The position numbers and the translations under genes are program-made. A stretch of 64,000 bases of DNA from Gammaproteobacteria bacterium (GTDB lineage Bacteria; Pseudomonadota; Gammaproteobacteria; Pseudomonadales; Azotimanducaceae), in NCBI GenBank assembly GCA_021773565.1, contig JAJFJZ010000017.1:62001-126000 (forward strand), written 5' to 3'. Below, in pieces: positions 8,210-16,407 of this stretch; the stretch's first letter is position 1, and each line of letters opens with the position of its first letter. The notes beneath the pieces are model-generated. The model ran no database searches, was not told where the DNA came from, and saw only the letters and a list, made by a program, of their open reading frames with translations.

Positions 8210-9160
8210 ATGGAAAAATATCTTGCTATAACAGGTGGCGTTGGAGGGGCCAAGCTCGCTTTGGGGCTGAGCAAAGTGCTGGAGGGTGAACAGTTACATT
8301 TTGCTGTGAATACCGCGGATGATTTCACGCATCTGGGGTTAAATATCTGCCCCGACATTGATACCCTCATGTATACACTATCTGGTGAAAGCAATACCGA
8401 ACTGGGCTGGGGAAGAAAGAACGAAAGCTGGCAGTTTATGGATGCCCTAAAACAACTGGGAGAGGAAAGCTGGTTTAATTTGGGGGATCGTGACTTATCC
8501 GTACACATTATTCGTACCCAAAAACTTCGCGCTGGACAACAGTTGACAGAAATTACCCAGGCTTTGTTTGCACAATTCGGAATTAAAGCATCTGTTTTTC
8601 CAATGACGAACGATTCTGTGAGCACCCGGGTGACAACCGAAGCCGGTACGATTTCTTTTCAACACTATTTCGTGAAAGAACAATGCGTACCAAAAGTGCA
8701 AGGCTTTAGCTTCGAGGGTGCAGAGACAGCAAGGGTTAATCCCGGCATTCAGCAATTGCTGCTGGATGAGGATCTACATGGCGTAATACTGTGTCCGTCC
8801 AATCCCTACGTGAGTATAGACCCTATGCTCAGCTTGCCGGGGATGCGCGATTTGCTACACAATTGTAAGGCGCCGGTAATTGCCGTGAGCCCTATTATTT
8901 CCGGTCAGGCGATAAAAGGGCCTACAGCCAAAATGATGCAAGAATTATCCATCCCCAGCACTGCAAGCGCTGTCGCCCACCATTATTCGGACTTTCTGGA
9001 CGGATTTGTGCTGGATTCAAGCGATGCCGGTTTAAAAAATGCAGTCGAACAACTTGGATTGAGTGCTTTTACCACTCAAACTCTCATGGTAACGTTACAG
9101 GATCGCATTCAGCTGGCTGAAGCTTGTCTGAATTTCATTAATTTACTGCACCGCTCCTAG
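8210..9160 (+). CDS. cofD: 2-phospho-L-lactate (or analogue) transferase CofD
   Basis: This 316-residue enzyme joins the phospholactyl or phosphoglyceryl moiety from its GDP-activated form to Fo, giving an F420-0 precursor. The start YLAITGGVGGAKLALGL is the family nucleotide-binding loop. NTADDFTHLGLNICPDIDT, WFNLGDRDL and VILCPSNPYVSIDPML are conserved CofD blocks. SPIISGQAIKGPTAKMM is the C-terminal signature. Length is normal. The actual donor, 2-phospholactate, phosphoenolpyruvate or 3-phosphoglycerate, cannot be decided by eye. Confidence 0.95.
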   Translation: MEKYLAITGGVGGAKLALGLSKVLEGEQLHFAVNTADDFTHLGLNICPDIDTLMYTLSGESNTELGWGRKNESWQFMDALKQLGEESWFNLGDRDLSVHIIRTQKLRAGQQLTEITQALFAQFGIKASVFPMTNDSVSTRVTTEAGTISFQHYFVKEQCVPKVQGFSFEGAETARVNPGIQQLLLDEDLHGVILCPSNPYVSIDPMLSLPGMRDLLHNCKAPVIAVSPIISGQAIKGPTAKMMQELSIPSTASAVAHHYSDFLDGFVLDSSDAGLKNAVEQLGLSAFTTQTLMVTLQDRIQLAEACLNFINLLHRS

Positions 9161-9196
9161 TATGTAAGGATCATTATGTACGGACGGTACGGAACC

Positions 9197-9212
9197 ACGC
9201 GCCCGGGCGCGT
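9197..9212. repeat. Perfect 16-bp GC-rich palindrome between cofD and cofC
   Basis: ACGCGCCCGGGCGCGT reads the same on both strands and lies in the 79-base gap between cofD and cofC. It is far more GC-rich than its surroundings. It could form an mRNA hairpin just upstream of the cofC ribosome-binding site or bind a dimeric protein. No T-run follows, so it is not a standard terminator. Confidence 0.6.
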
Positions 9213-9239
9213 TGGCATACCCCAGAGGGGGACATAACT

Positions 9240-9911
9240 GTGTGGGCACTGGTACCTTTAAAAATACTGGATCAGGTTAAAAACAGGCTCGCCACAGTTC
9301 TCACGGCCGAGGAGCGTCACGGTCTGGTGGTCGCCATGCTCAAGGACGTACTCGATGCATTGTGTAACTCCCCTGAGCTTACCGGCGTTTTACTGGTCAC
9401 CCGTGAACCAAAAATTCAATCCCTGTTGTCATCACACCCAAACCTGCATTTTTGGCAGGAACCAGCGAATTGCGATCTGTCGGCCAGCATCAGGGCTGCA
9501 TCAAACCATCTCAAAGACGGCCTCAATGCGAGTGGCGTAATGATCGTCCCCGCAGACGTACCGATGATTACCACAGTTCATGTGGGCCGTTTATTGCAAG
9601 GACACAAAAAAATAACCCTTGTTCCAGACGACCGCGAACTGGGGACCAACTGTCTTATCTGCACACCACCCAACAATATCCCTCTTGTTTACAACGGAAC
9701 CAGTTTCATTCCGCACCTGACAAGCGCAAAAATCCTGAACCTGGATCCAGCAATAGTACATTGTGAGGCCTTCGGTCTGGACATTGATACACCGGAAGAC
9801 CTTACCCGCCTGGCATACAGCGTGGGTACAACCCATACCGGAACATACATGCAAAGCACCGGGATAAGTACCCGGATGCTCAACCAAGCTTACAAAATAC
9901 GTACAGGATAA
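9240..9911 (+). CDS. cofC: 2-phospho-L-lactate (or analogue) guanylyltransferase CofC
   Basis: This 223-residue nucleotidyltransferase activates the three-carbon phosphoacid with GTP for transfer by CofD. The N-terminal VWALVPLKILDQVKNRLA is the nucleotide-binding block. VMIVPADVPMIT supplies the metal-binding Asp strand. DDRELGTNCLICTPPNNIPLVY and FGLDIDTPEDL are further CofC hallmarks. The start is the GTG at 9240, with an AGAGGGGG ribosome-binding site eight bases upstream; no ATG is available in frame. The gene ends 10 bases before fbiC. Substrate preference is open. Confidence 0.93.
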   Translation: MWALVPLKILDQVKNRLATVLTAEERHGLVVAMLKDVLDALCNSPELTGVLLVTREPKIQSLLSSHPNLHFWQEPANCDLSASIRAASNHLKDGLNASGVMIVPADVPMITTVHVGRLLQGHKKITLVPDDRELGTNCLICTPPNNIPLVYNGTSFIPHLTSAKILNLDPAIVHCEAFGLDIDTPEDLTRLAYSVGTTHTGTYMQSTGISTRMLNQAYKIRTG

Positions 9912-9921
9912 TCTGAATCAT

Positions 9922-12390
9922 ATGAATACCACTCTGGAGAGAGCCTTGCTGGGCAAATTACCCAGTGACGCAGAAGCCCTCGAATTTGCCGAAATGAGTG
10001 ACACCGCTCATCTCGCAAAAATTGCTACGCAGTTGCGAGATGCGGGGCATAACAATGTCATCACTTACTCAAAAAAGGTATTTATTCCACTAACCTATCT
10101 TTGCAGGGACGTGTGCCATTATTGCACTTTCGCCCAAACCCCCAAACACATCGAGTTTGCATACATGCCACCGGAAAAGGTGCTCGAATCGGCGCGCGAA
10201 GCCGCTGCACTGGGTTGCAAAGAGGCCTTGTTTACTTTGGGAGAAAAACCTGAGCTACGCTACAAGGCTGCGCGGACAGCCCTGGCTGAAATGGGATATT
10301 CAACCACTCTTGAATATCTGGCTGATATTGCCGGACAGGTATTCCGGGAAACCGGACTTTTACCACATCTTAACCCCGGCAACATGACTCAAGAGGAACT
10401 CGAAATTTTAAAAGCTGTGGCACCTTCAATGGGCATCATGCTGGAGTCTTCCTCCGATCGGCTAACAGAAAAAGGCATGCCGCACTATGGATCGCCCGAC
10501 AAAGTTCCTGCTACACGCCTGGAAACTATTGCATTGGCTGGCAGGAATAAAGTGCCCTTTACCTCTGGAATTCTCATCGGCATTGGTGAAACCCGACTGG
10601 AGCGCATCGAGTCTCTGCTGGACCTGCGAAAACTCCATGCCGAGTTTGGCCATATTCAGGAAATCATAATCCAGAATTTTCGTGCCAAAGAAGGCACGCT
10701 TATGTCCAGGGCACCCGAACCGGACCTGAACGAATTACTCTGGTCGATAGCCGTTGCACGTATAATTTTTGGCAGCGATATGAGCATACAGGCCCCGCCT
10801 AATCTTAGTCCTGGTGTACTGCCCCAGCTAATTCAGGCGGGCATTAATGATTGGGGCGGCGTATCTCCGGTAACTCCGGATTTTGTTAACCCGGAAGCAC
10901 CCTGGCCACACCTGGATGAGCTGGCAAGGGAAACTGCAGCCTGTGGCAAGCTACTGCAAGAGCGGCTTACTATCTATCCACAATACATAAAGAGTAAGGA
11001 CTGGTTACACGAGGATTTACGAACTCGCGTGATGCATATGAGTGATGCCGCTGGTAATCCGCGTGTTGATCATTGGTCTCCAGGTGAGGATGACGCTCTG
11101 CCCAGGCTCGAACTGGAACTGATAAAGCAGCGGCCTAAAAATGTCTCCAGGGATATTTCTGAAATTATAGCCCGGGTGCAAACAGGTACGAGCTTGTTAA
11201 AGGAAGACGACATTGTGCGTTTGTTTGGCGCTCGAGGTGATGATTTCAGCGCAGTCACACAGGCGGCAAACGCGATTAGAAAAACTGTTAACGGGGAAAC
11301 TGTTACTTTTGTTGTAAACAGAAACATTAACTACACCAATGTTTGTTACTTTAAATGCCAGTTTTGCGCATTCTCCAAAGGTAAGCTTTCGGAAAACCTT
11401 CGCGGTCGACCCTACGATCTGGACGCCGGGGAGATACAGCGACGAGTCAAGGAAGCATGGTCGCGTGGGGGAACAGAAGTGTGCATGCAAGGTGGAATCC
11501 ACCCTGAATATACCGGCGCTACCTATCTGGAAATTCTTAAGACCGTCAAGGAAGCGGAACCGGATATGCACATTCATGCTTTTTCTCCACTGGAAGTGTG
11601 GCAGGGTGCGGCAACCTCCAACATGTCGCTGGAGAATTACCTCAAGGAACTGAAGAGTGCCGGGCTGGGTACCCTTCCCGGAACCGCTGCCGAGATTCTG
11701 GACGATGAAATTAGGGATATCATCTGTCCCGACAAGATAAATACGCAGCAATGGCTGGAAGTTATGGAAACCGCCCACAAGGTGGGCTTTAACACCACCG
11801 CAACAATTATGTACGGACATGTGGAAGCGCCAGTAAACTGGGCACGGCACCTTATAAAAATCCGCGATCTGCAGATTAAAACCGGTGGTTTTACCGAGTT
11901 CGTACCCCTGCCCTTTGTACACATGGAAGCTCCGATGTATCTGCGCGGGAATGCCAGAAAAGGACCGACATTCCGGGAGGCAGTGCTTATGCACGCCGTT
12001 GCGCGACTGGTTTTACATCCGCACATTTCCAATATTCAGGCATCCTGGGTGAAGCTGGGCCATGAGGGCGTCACCGCATGCCTGAATGCTGGCTGCAACG
12101 ACATAGGTGGAACCCTTATGAACGAGAGCATTACACGCGCGGCAGGCTCTGAACACGGACAGGAAACTTCGCCGCGGGCCATGATTAAGCTAATTGAGTC
12201 AGCAGGACGAACACCAAGACAACGCACTACTGCTTATGGCGAAGTAAGTAAACAGATGCAGAATGTCGGCCTGGCGGCAGGAACCCTGATAGATATTATC
12301 AACACCCCCGCGCACAAGTATGAACGCAAGCGCAAAGGCCCACTGTTGCGCAATACGCCAGAGGTAAAAAAAGGGGTCAGGTTCAATTAA
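9922..12390 (+). CDS. fbiC: FO synthase, CofG-CofH fusion (FbiC)
   Basis: This 822-residue protein fuses the two radical-SAM halves that build the deazaflavin chromophore Fo from tyrosine and the flavin precursor 5-amino-6-ribitylamino-uracil. The first radical-SAM cluster motif CxxxCxxC is C61, C65, C68 (CRDVCHYC). The second is C475, C479, C482 (CYFKCQFC). Each half continues with its own TIM barrel. Fusion is the actinobacterial-style arrangement; archaea have two proteins. The last residues, KKGVRFN, are encoded by a dispersed repeat and are probably not ancestral. It is the last gene of the cluster. Confidence 0.96.
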   Translation: MNTTLERALLGKLPSDAEALEFAEMSDTAHLAKIATQLRDAGHNNVITYSKKVFIPLTYLCRDVCHYCTFAQTPKHIEFAYMPPEKVLESAREAAALGCKEALFTLGEKPELRYKAARTALAEMGYSTTLEYLADIAGQVFRETGLLPHLNPGNMTQEELEILKAVAPSMGIMLESSSDRLTEKGMPHYGSPDKVPATRLETIALAGRNKVPFTSGILIGIGETRLERIESLLDLRKLHAEFGHIQEIIIQNFRAKEGTLMSRAPEPDLNELLWSIAVARIIFGSDMSIQAPPNLSPGVLPQLIQAGINDWGGVSPVTPDFVNPEAPWPHLDELARETAACGKLLQERLTIYPQYIKSKDWLHEDLRTRVMHMSDAAGNPRVDHWSPGEDDALPRLELELIKQRPKNVSRDISEIIARVQTGTSLLKEDDIVRLFGARGDDFSAVTQAANAIRKTVNGETVTFVVNRNINYTNVCYFKCQFCAFSKGKLSENLRGRPYDLDAGEIQRRVKEAWSRGGTEVCMQGGIHPEYTGATYLEILKTVKEAEPDMHIHAFSPLEVWQGAATSNMSLENYLKELKSAGLGTLPGTAAEILDDEIRDIICPDKINTQQWLEVMETAHKVGFNTTATIMYGHVEAPVNWARHLIKIRDLQIKTGGFTEFVPLPFVHMEAPMYLRGNARKGPTFREAVLMHAVARLVLHPHISNIQASWVKLGHEGVTACLNAGCNDIGGTLMNESITRAAGSEHGQETSPRAMIKLIESAGRTPRQRTTAYGEVSKQMQNVGLAAGTLIDIINTPAHKYERKRKGPLLRNTPEVKKGVRFN
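12366..12388 (+). repeat. Copy of the GGGGTCAGGT repeat at the fbiC 3' end
   Basis: A run of A residues followed by GGGGTCAGGTTCAATTA forms the last codons of fbiC. The same unit occurs inverted at 12409-12430, where it forms the last codons of the facing MFS gene, and in variant form at 12389-12408. It resembles REP-like mobile repeats of gammaproteobacteria, but no transposase is near. Confidence 0.7.
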
Positions 12391-12430
12391 AAAAGAGTCA
12401 GGTCCACTAAATGGACCTGACCCCTTTTTT
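12389..12430. terminator. Bidirectional hairpin terminator between fbiC and MFS gene
   Basis: AAAAAAGAGTCAGGTCCA and TGGACCTGACCCCTTTTTT pair around the loop CTAAA, giving a near-perfect stem with an A-run on one side and a T-run on the other. It can stop transcription from both convergent genes. Both arms are copies of the same dispersed repeat. Confidence 0.85.
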
Positions 12431-13654
12431 GGTTTCAACTTCAACACTGAAGATCAGTGGCAGAATGAGCACGGCAAAGATCACCAGGCTCGCAAATGCC
12501 AGCATCCACAAGGTGCCTTGCAAACCCCAGATACCAAGTGTGTATCCCACCATTGGTCCGCTAATCACAAAGCTGCCACGAAAACCGAAGCTAGCCAGCG
12601 AGTTTGCGGTAGCACGATAGACGCTCTCAATTCTACGGTTAAGCGCCTCTCTCAATACCACCATGCCGAAACCCCGGGCGACAAAAAACATCAGTGCCGA
12701 CGCCAGCCCTCCAGCAATGGAGAATTCAGCCAGACCGATATACCCGAACACAGGTAACAGCCCAACGATCACCAGCAAGGCGGTGGTACCAATACGGTCT
12801 TCTGCGTAATGCGCGCTGCGCCCAGCAACCGCCGCAGACAACATCAGAATGGCCCACAAGTAACCAAAGTTTTGGACATGCAAGCCCTGGTCCAGCCACA
12901 ATCTTTGCAACAGCCACACTGCATAAAAAGTGGTGAGACTCCAGATACACAAGGACAAAAACACATACCTGAGCAGGCTTTCTCCAAGCAACAAGCGCCT
13001 TAATATCATGCCAAAGTTCCGCACATGACTTTCACTCCTCAAACGCTCGCCGGGAGGTTCGTATAGCGAAAGCGCTACCAGGAACGGCATCCAGCCCACT
13101 GCCACCTGTACATATACTGCGACGTCATACGACCAATACAGAAGTACAATACTACAGACTACCGAAGCAATAGCTTCTGCCACAGTATGCGCAGTGTACA
13201 AACGACCAACAACTTTTCTCTGTCGCTCAGGGCTACGACCCAGAGCAATTTCAGTGTCATACAGAAGTGCCAGGTCTGATCCTGACACCAGGCTCACACC
13301 AAGGCCCAGACCAATCTCAAAAAACATAAGCGAGACAAAGTCATCAGCCACCAGTAATAGTGAGTGCCCGATTCCCAGAAACAGTGCACCTACTACAAGC
13401 GTTTGCTTTCGGCCGAGTACGTCCGCCAAATATCCTGAAGGGATCTCCATGAGCAATACGACCGCTGCGAATATGGCCTGCAACAGAAATACATCCTGCA
13501 AATCCAGCCCCCGCGTTTCAAAGAAGGGAACCAACACCGGCATTATTACCAGAAAGACACCACAAAACCCCAAAAGCAGCGTTTTGTTGACATTGGCTTT
13601 GAGTTGAAGCCTTTCCTGATTTGAAAGTTCTATTGTTTTCATCTTTCTATTCAC
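12407..13654 (-). CDS. MFS transporter
   Basis: This 415-residue integral membrane protein has about twelve hydrophobic segments. It carries the MFS loop motif between helices 2 and 3 (GYLADVLGRKQTL, a G-x-L-a-D-x-x-G-R-K pattern). It is likely a proton-coupled exporter or importer, but the substrate cannot be inferred. The last residues KKGVRSI come from the dispersed repeat that it shares with fbiC. Convergence with fbiC means it is not part of the F420 operon. Confidence 0.9.
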   Translation of the reverse strand: MNRKMKTIELSNQERLQLKANVNKTLLLGFCGVFLVIMPVLVPFFETRGLDLQDVFLLQAIFAAVVLLMEIPSGYLADVLGRKQTLVVGALFLGIGHSLLLVADDFVSLMFFEIGLGLGVSLVSGSDLALLYDTEIALGRSPERQRKVVGRLYTAHTVAEAIASVVCSIVLLYWSYDVAVYVQVAVGWMPFLVALSLYEPPGERLRSESHVRNFGMILRRLLLGESLLRYVFLSLCIWSLTTFYAVWLLQRLWLDQGLHVQNFGYLWAILMLSAAVAGRSAHYAEDRIGTTALLVIVGLLPVFGYIGLAEFSIAGGLASALMFFVARGFGMVVLREALNRRIESVYRATANSLASFGFRGSFVISGPMVGYTLGIWGLQGTLWMLAFASLVIFAVLILPLIFSVEVETKKGVRSI

Positions 13655-13701
13655 TAACCAGCGTAAAAGTAGTTTTGGCGTTTATCGCACCCAAAAACGA
13701 A

Positions 13702-13736
13702 AAAACCCCGAAGGTTGAAAGACACTTCGGGGTTTT
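13702..13736 (-). terminator. Strong rho-independent terminator after the 40-residue gene
   Basis: AAAACCCCGAAG and CTTCGGGGTTTT form a perfect 12-bp stem around an 11-base loop. On the minus strand it is followed by TTTTTTCGTTTTT, a typical tail. It lies 26 bases after the stop of the small reading frame at 13763-13885 and well upstream of the MFS gene, so it closes a separate short transcript. Confidence 0.88.
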
Positions 13737-13762
13737 AAGGAAACTTGATATTTGTCTCTAAA

Positions 13763-13885
13763 CTAACCTCCGGAGCATGCTCCTTTCAGAATCGATACTT
13801 GCGCATAGCCGGTCATCGCCCACGGACGATCGGCGCATGACTGCGTATCGAAATCTTTTTGCGTAATAAAAATTGCGGAAATCAT
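13763..13885 (-). CDS. Unannotated 40-residue peptide gene
   Basis: A 40-codon frame begins at the ATG at 13885-13883 and ends at a TAG at 13763-13765. The peptide has a hydrophobic start (MISAIFITQKDF), then CADRPWAMTGYAQVS, and ends KGACSGG. Its two cysteines are C17 and C37. It sits in its own transcription unit, with a perfect TTGACA element upstream and a strong terminator just downstream. No convincing ribosome-binding site precedes the ATG, so the transcript could instead be a small RNA. The small size, two cysteines and terminal Gly-Gly fit a secreted or modified peptide, but no known precursor family is recognised. Confidence 0.55.
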   Translation of the reverse strand: MISAIFITQKDFDTQSCADRPWAMTGYAQVSILKGACSGG

Positions 13886-13919
13886 TTTGTTTATAACATT
13901 CGAAAAATTTCAGGCGCGA

Positions 13920-13948
13920 ACAATGAACCTGTTAGCACGGTTTGTCAA
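13920..13948 (-). promoter_or_regulatory. Sigma-70-type promoter of the small peptide gene
   Basis: On the minus strand a perfect TTGACA (13948-13943) is followed after exactly 17 bases by CATTGT (13925-13920), which keeps three of six -10 consensus bases. Transcription would start near 13913 and run through the 40-codon frame to the terminator at 13702-13736, a transcript of about 210 bases. Confidence 0.6.
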
Positions 13949-13981
13949 CACTGATCGATGTTATTGTGAAGCTGAACGCAC

Positions 13982-16333
13982 TTATTCAAAAAACCACTCG
14001 GTTTGAATATCCAACTCCTCGGGATCAAGACTAAGGGTATACATCTCACCCGCCAGCCAGGTACTGAAGTGATCATCAATGTGTTGGCTTTCGGCGCGAC
14101 CGCTATTTCCACTAGCGGCGACAAAACGTGGATGGCCGGGATCGGCCAGATCAACCACCAGCCGATAGGCCGGGCCATGATAAACGCGAAATGCTGATTC
14201 GCCCGAGCCGCGTTCCGCAGCCGGGCCTTCACCCATATGTACTGCCATTCGCAAAGTGGTAGCGCTACCTCCAATGGCTTCGGGTCCAATTTGCATGTGG
14301 GACCAGTGATCAAATTTGCGCAAACTGTGCCAAAAATGAATCTTATGCAACGTACCCCACTGCCAATCATCCGGATTATTGCCAAGCTCGCTTATCAGGT
14401 TCTGCATGGTCTGAACCATATGAGACTGCACAACCGACTTTAACAGCGCAGTATGGGCAAGCCAGGGTGAATCAGGTTTCATCAAATCGGAAATGCTAAA
14501 ACGATTTAATCCAGGTGCCCCAAGTGGTAATACTGAAATCAGCGAGGCATCCAGGCCATCAAGTTCGAGTGATTTTTTAAGAAAGTCCAGATGCCAGGCT
14601 CGATGCATAAAACTGTAAAATACACACGCACCACTGGACTCCGGATTACTTCGAATATCCCAGCTGCCCAAAATTGTACCGGCCCTGGCGATCAAGCCAT
14701 CCTGATCCTCTTGCTCATCACACTGCAGAAACTGCAGAATGTCAGGGAGGTGTTGGCGGGCATAGGTGTCAACGTAGTCCACTTGCAGGGCTTCAAATCC
14801 CGCAGCGGACCAAAGTTGTTTTTCTTCGACAGATTGCTGCAAACGTTCAAAAATGCGGTTCGCGCGTGCCGGTGATGCCGGAAAATTATGAATCGGAAAT
14901 AAACCGGTATCACCCATCGTATCGTTGTTTGCCGTTGCAGTGAATCCACAATCCGGATTATGTTCCACCAGCATTTCATCCGCAGTAGAGAGCTGAAAAT
15001 TATACTCAGCTTTCCACCCGGGCAACGGGAGCATTCCAGTTACCCCTTCCCGTTTGGGCAGGGTCGCAACAATCCATCGGCGCAAATCGTCGTGTTTATC
15101 GACGCAAATAATATTATTGACCAGTGGTGTTACGTCATTCTCAAATAGATAAGCACCAAACTCCTCGCTGTCTTTGGCCAGCAAACATCGAGCCAAAGTG
15201 CCTGCAGAGCTTGGCAATTGGTCAAGATTCCACCGCACCGAGGTTTGATACATCGACTCACCCCCTGCTACCCTGGAAACCGGGGCTGAAATTAATCCCA
15301 GTGATTGCATCAACGGTTCCAGCAAGGGACCGTGCGAACCCCTCGAAACGGAAACAAGAACATCAGCAGCGTCCTTAACCCTTATGGTTTCGGTTCTGTG
15401 TTCAAGCGGCTGCCAGCCACTTGCACTCAAAATATTCTCGCCTTTTACTTTTTCGACATACACATCGTAATTGTCGACAAAACCCGTGGTGAGGCCAAAG
15501 GCCAGGTCACGATTGTGGCCCATCATAAAATAGGGCATACCTGGAAACGACGCACCAAAAGCATCCCAGGACTGAGCAGACAAATGTATGTAAAAAAAAG
15601 TATTTGGGATGGAGTGTGGCTGATGTGGATCAGTCGCAAGCATCGGCATACCCGAACGGGAATGCTTACCTGTGATCGCCCAGTTGTTACTACCGGAAAC
15701 CGGTGATACAGCAGGCATTTCCGGATAAAGCAGACGACAAATATCAGGGTCGATAGCTTTGTAGGCTTCCTGTAACTCTGCTGCGATTGAATAATCTTCG
15801 GAAGAGAACCTGCGCACCTGCTGACGCCATCGTTCTACGCCATGTTGCGACATTAACTTTGCAAGCAGAATTTTCTCGGTCCAGGTGCGATGCTGAAACC
15901 AGTTGGTAAAGCGGTATCTGGAAGCGATATCTTCTGGCGTAAAGTGCCTGGGCTCGGTTCCTGCATGTAAAAATTCCGCTGGCACCTCATCCAGACTGTC
16001 GACATAGGCATTAATACCACTCAAATAGGCGTCAACGATCCAGTCACCAGAAGATTCAGGTACACCCAGACGTGCAGCGGGCACATCAAAGGTACGCAAT
16101 ACCGCGTCCTGATGTACAAATTTCTTACCCAGTACAGAGGCAGCTTCACCATTAGCAAACAGGCTACTTAAGTGCGCCTGCCATAAACGCTCATACCCTG
16201 CAGCGTACCCCATACCAGCAAAAGCATCGTATTGACTCGCAGCATACACGTGAGGAATGCCAAGGCTGTCCCAACAAATACGCATGGGGGCAGACAAGCC
16301 AGCAAGTTTTAGCTTGAGATTTTTTGGTTGCAT
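13982..16333 (-). CDS. Penicillin acylase family (S45) Ntn-hydrolase
   Basis: This 783-residue protein has the layout of an S45 proenzyme: an alpha part, a spacer, and a beta part that begins at an autocatalytically exposed serine. The GSNNWAI motif puts that nucleophile at Ser215, and later TANNDTMG and HIDDH-like segments fit the beta subunit. Family members hydrolyse amides such as penicillins, acyl-homoserine lactones or cyclic imides. Unlike most, this one starts directly with the alpha-subunit sequence (QPKNLKLKLAG) and shows no export signal, so it may act in the cytoplasm. The substrate is unknown. Confidence 0.9.
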   Translation of the reverse strand: MQPKNLKLKLAGLSAPMRICWDSLGIPHVYAASQYDAFAGMGYAAGYERLWQAHLSSLFANGEAASVLGKKFVHQDAVLRTFDVPAARLGVPESSGDWIVDAYLSGINAYVDSLDEVPAEFLHAGTEPRHFTPEDIASRYRFTNWFQHRTWTEKILLAKLMSQHGVERWRQQVRRFSSEDYSIAAELQEAYKAIDPDICRLLYPEMPAVSPVSGSNNWAITGKHSRSGMPMLATDPHQPHSIPNTFFYIHLSAQSWDAFGASFPGMPYFMMGHNRDLAFGLTTGFVDNYDVYVEKVKGENILSASGWQPLEHRTETIRVKDAADVLVSVSRGSHGPLLEPLMQSLGLISAPVSRVAGGESMYQTSVRWNLDQLPSSAGTLARCLLAKDSEEFGAYLFENDVTPLVNNIICVDKHDDLRRWIVATLPKREGVTGMLPLPGWKAEYNFQLSTADEMLVEHNPDCGFTATANNDTMGDTGLFPIHNFPASPARANRIFERLQQSVEEKQLWSAAGFEALQVDYVDTYARQHLPDILQFLQCDEQEDQDGLIARAGTILGSWDIRSNPESSGACVFYSFMHRAWHLDFLKKSLELDGLDASLISVLPLGAPGLNRFSISDLMKPDSPWLAHTALLKSVVQSHMVQTMQNLISELGNNPDDWQWGTLHKIHFWHSLRKFDHWSHMQIGPEAIGGSATTLRMAVHMGEGPAAERGSGESAFRVYHGPAYRLVVDLADPGHPRFVAASGNSGRAESQHIDDHFSTWLAGEMYTLSLDPEELDIQTEWFFE

Positions 16334-16343
16334 AATATAAAAC

Positions 16344-16397
16344 GCCGCTCAAGGCTGTTTACCAAAAAGAGCCGCTCAAGGCTGTTTACCAAAAAAA
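16344..16397 (-). repeat. Repeat locus A: two units, 27-bp period
   Basis: Two copies of GCCGCTCAAGGCTGTTTACC lie on this strand, with cores CTCAAGGCTG at 16348 and 16375. Read on the minus strand they are CAGCCTTGAG units just after the stop of the zinc-ribbon gene and before the acylase start. The same core occurs at three other loci in this window. Confidence 0.85.
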
Positions 16398-16407
16398 CCT
16401 GGAGGAT

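Noticed and set aside
9176-9260. An ATG frame between cofD and cofC
   Set aside because: It is in a different frame from cofC, encodes no recognisable sequence and runs into the palindrome; the GTG at 9240 has the proper ribosome-binding site.
11197-11994. Long minus-strand open frame antisense to fbiC
   Set aside because: It lies wholly within the CofH half of fbiC, has no family resemblance and the low-complexity composition of a shadow frame.
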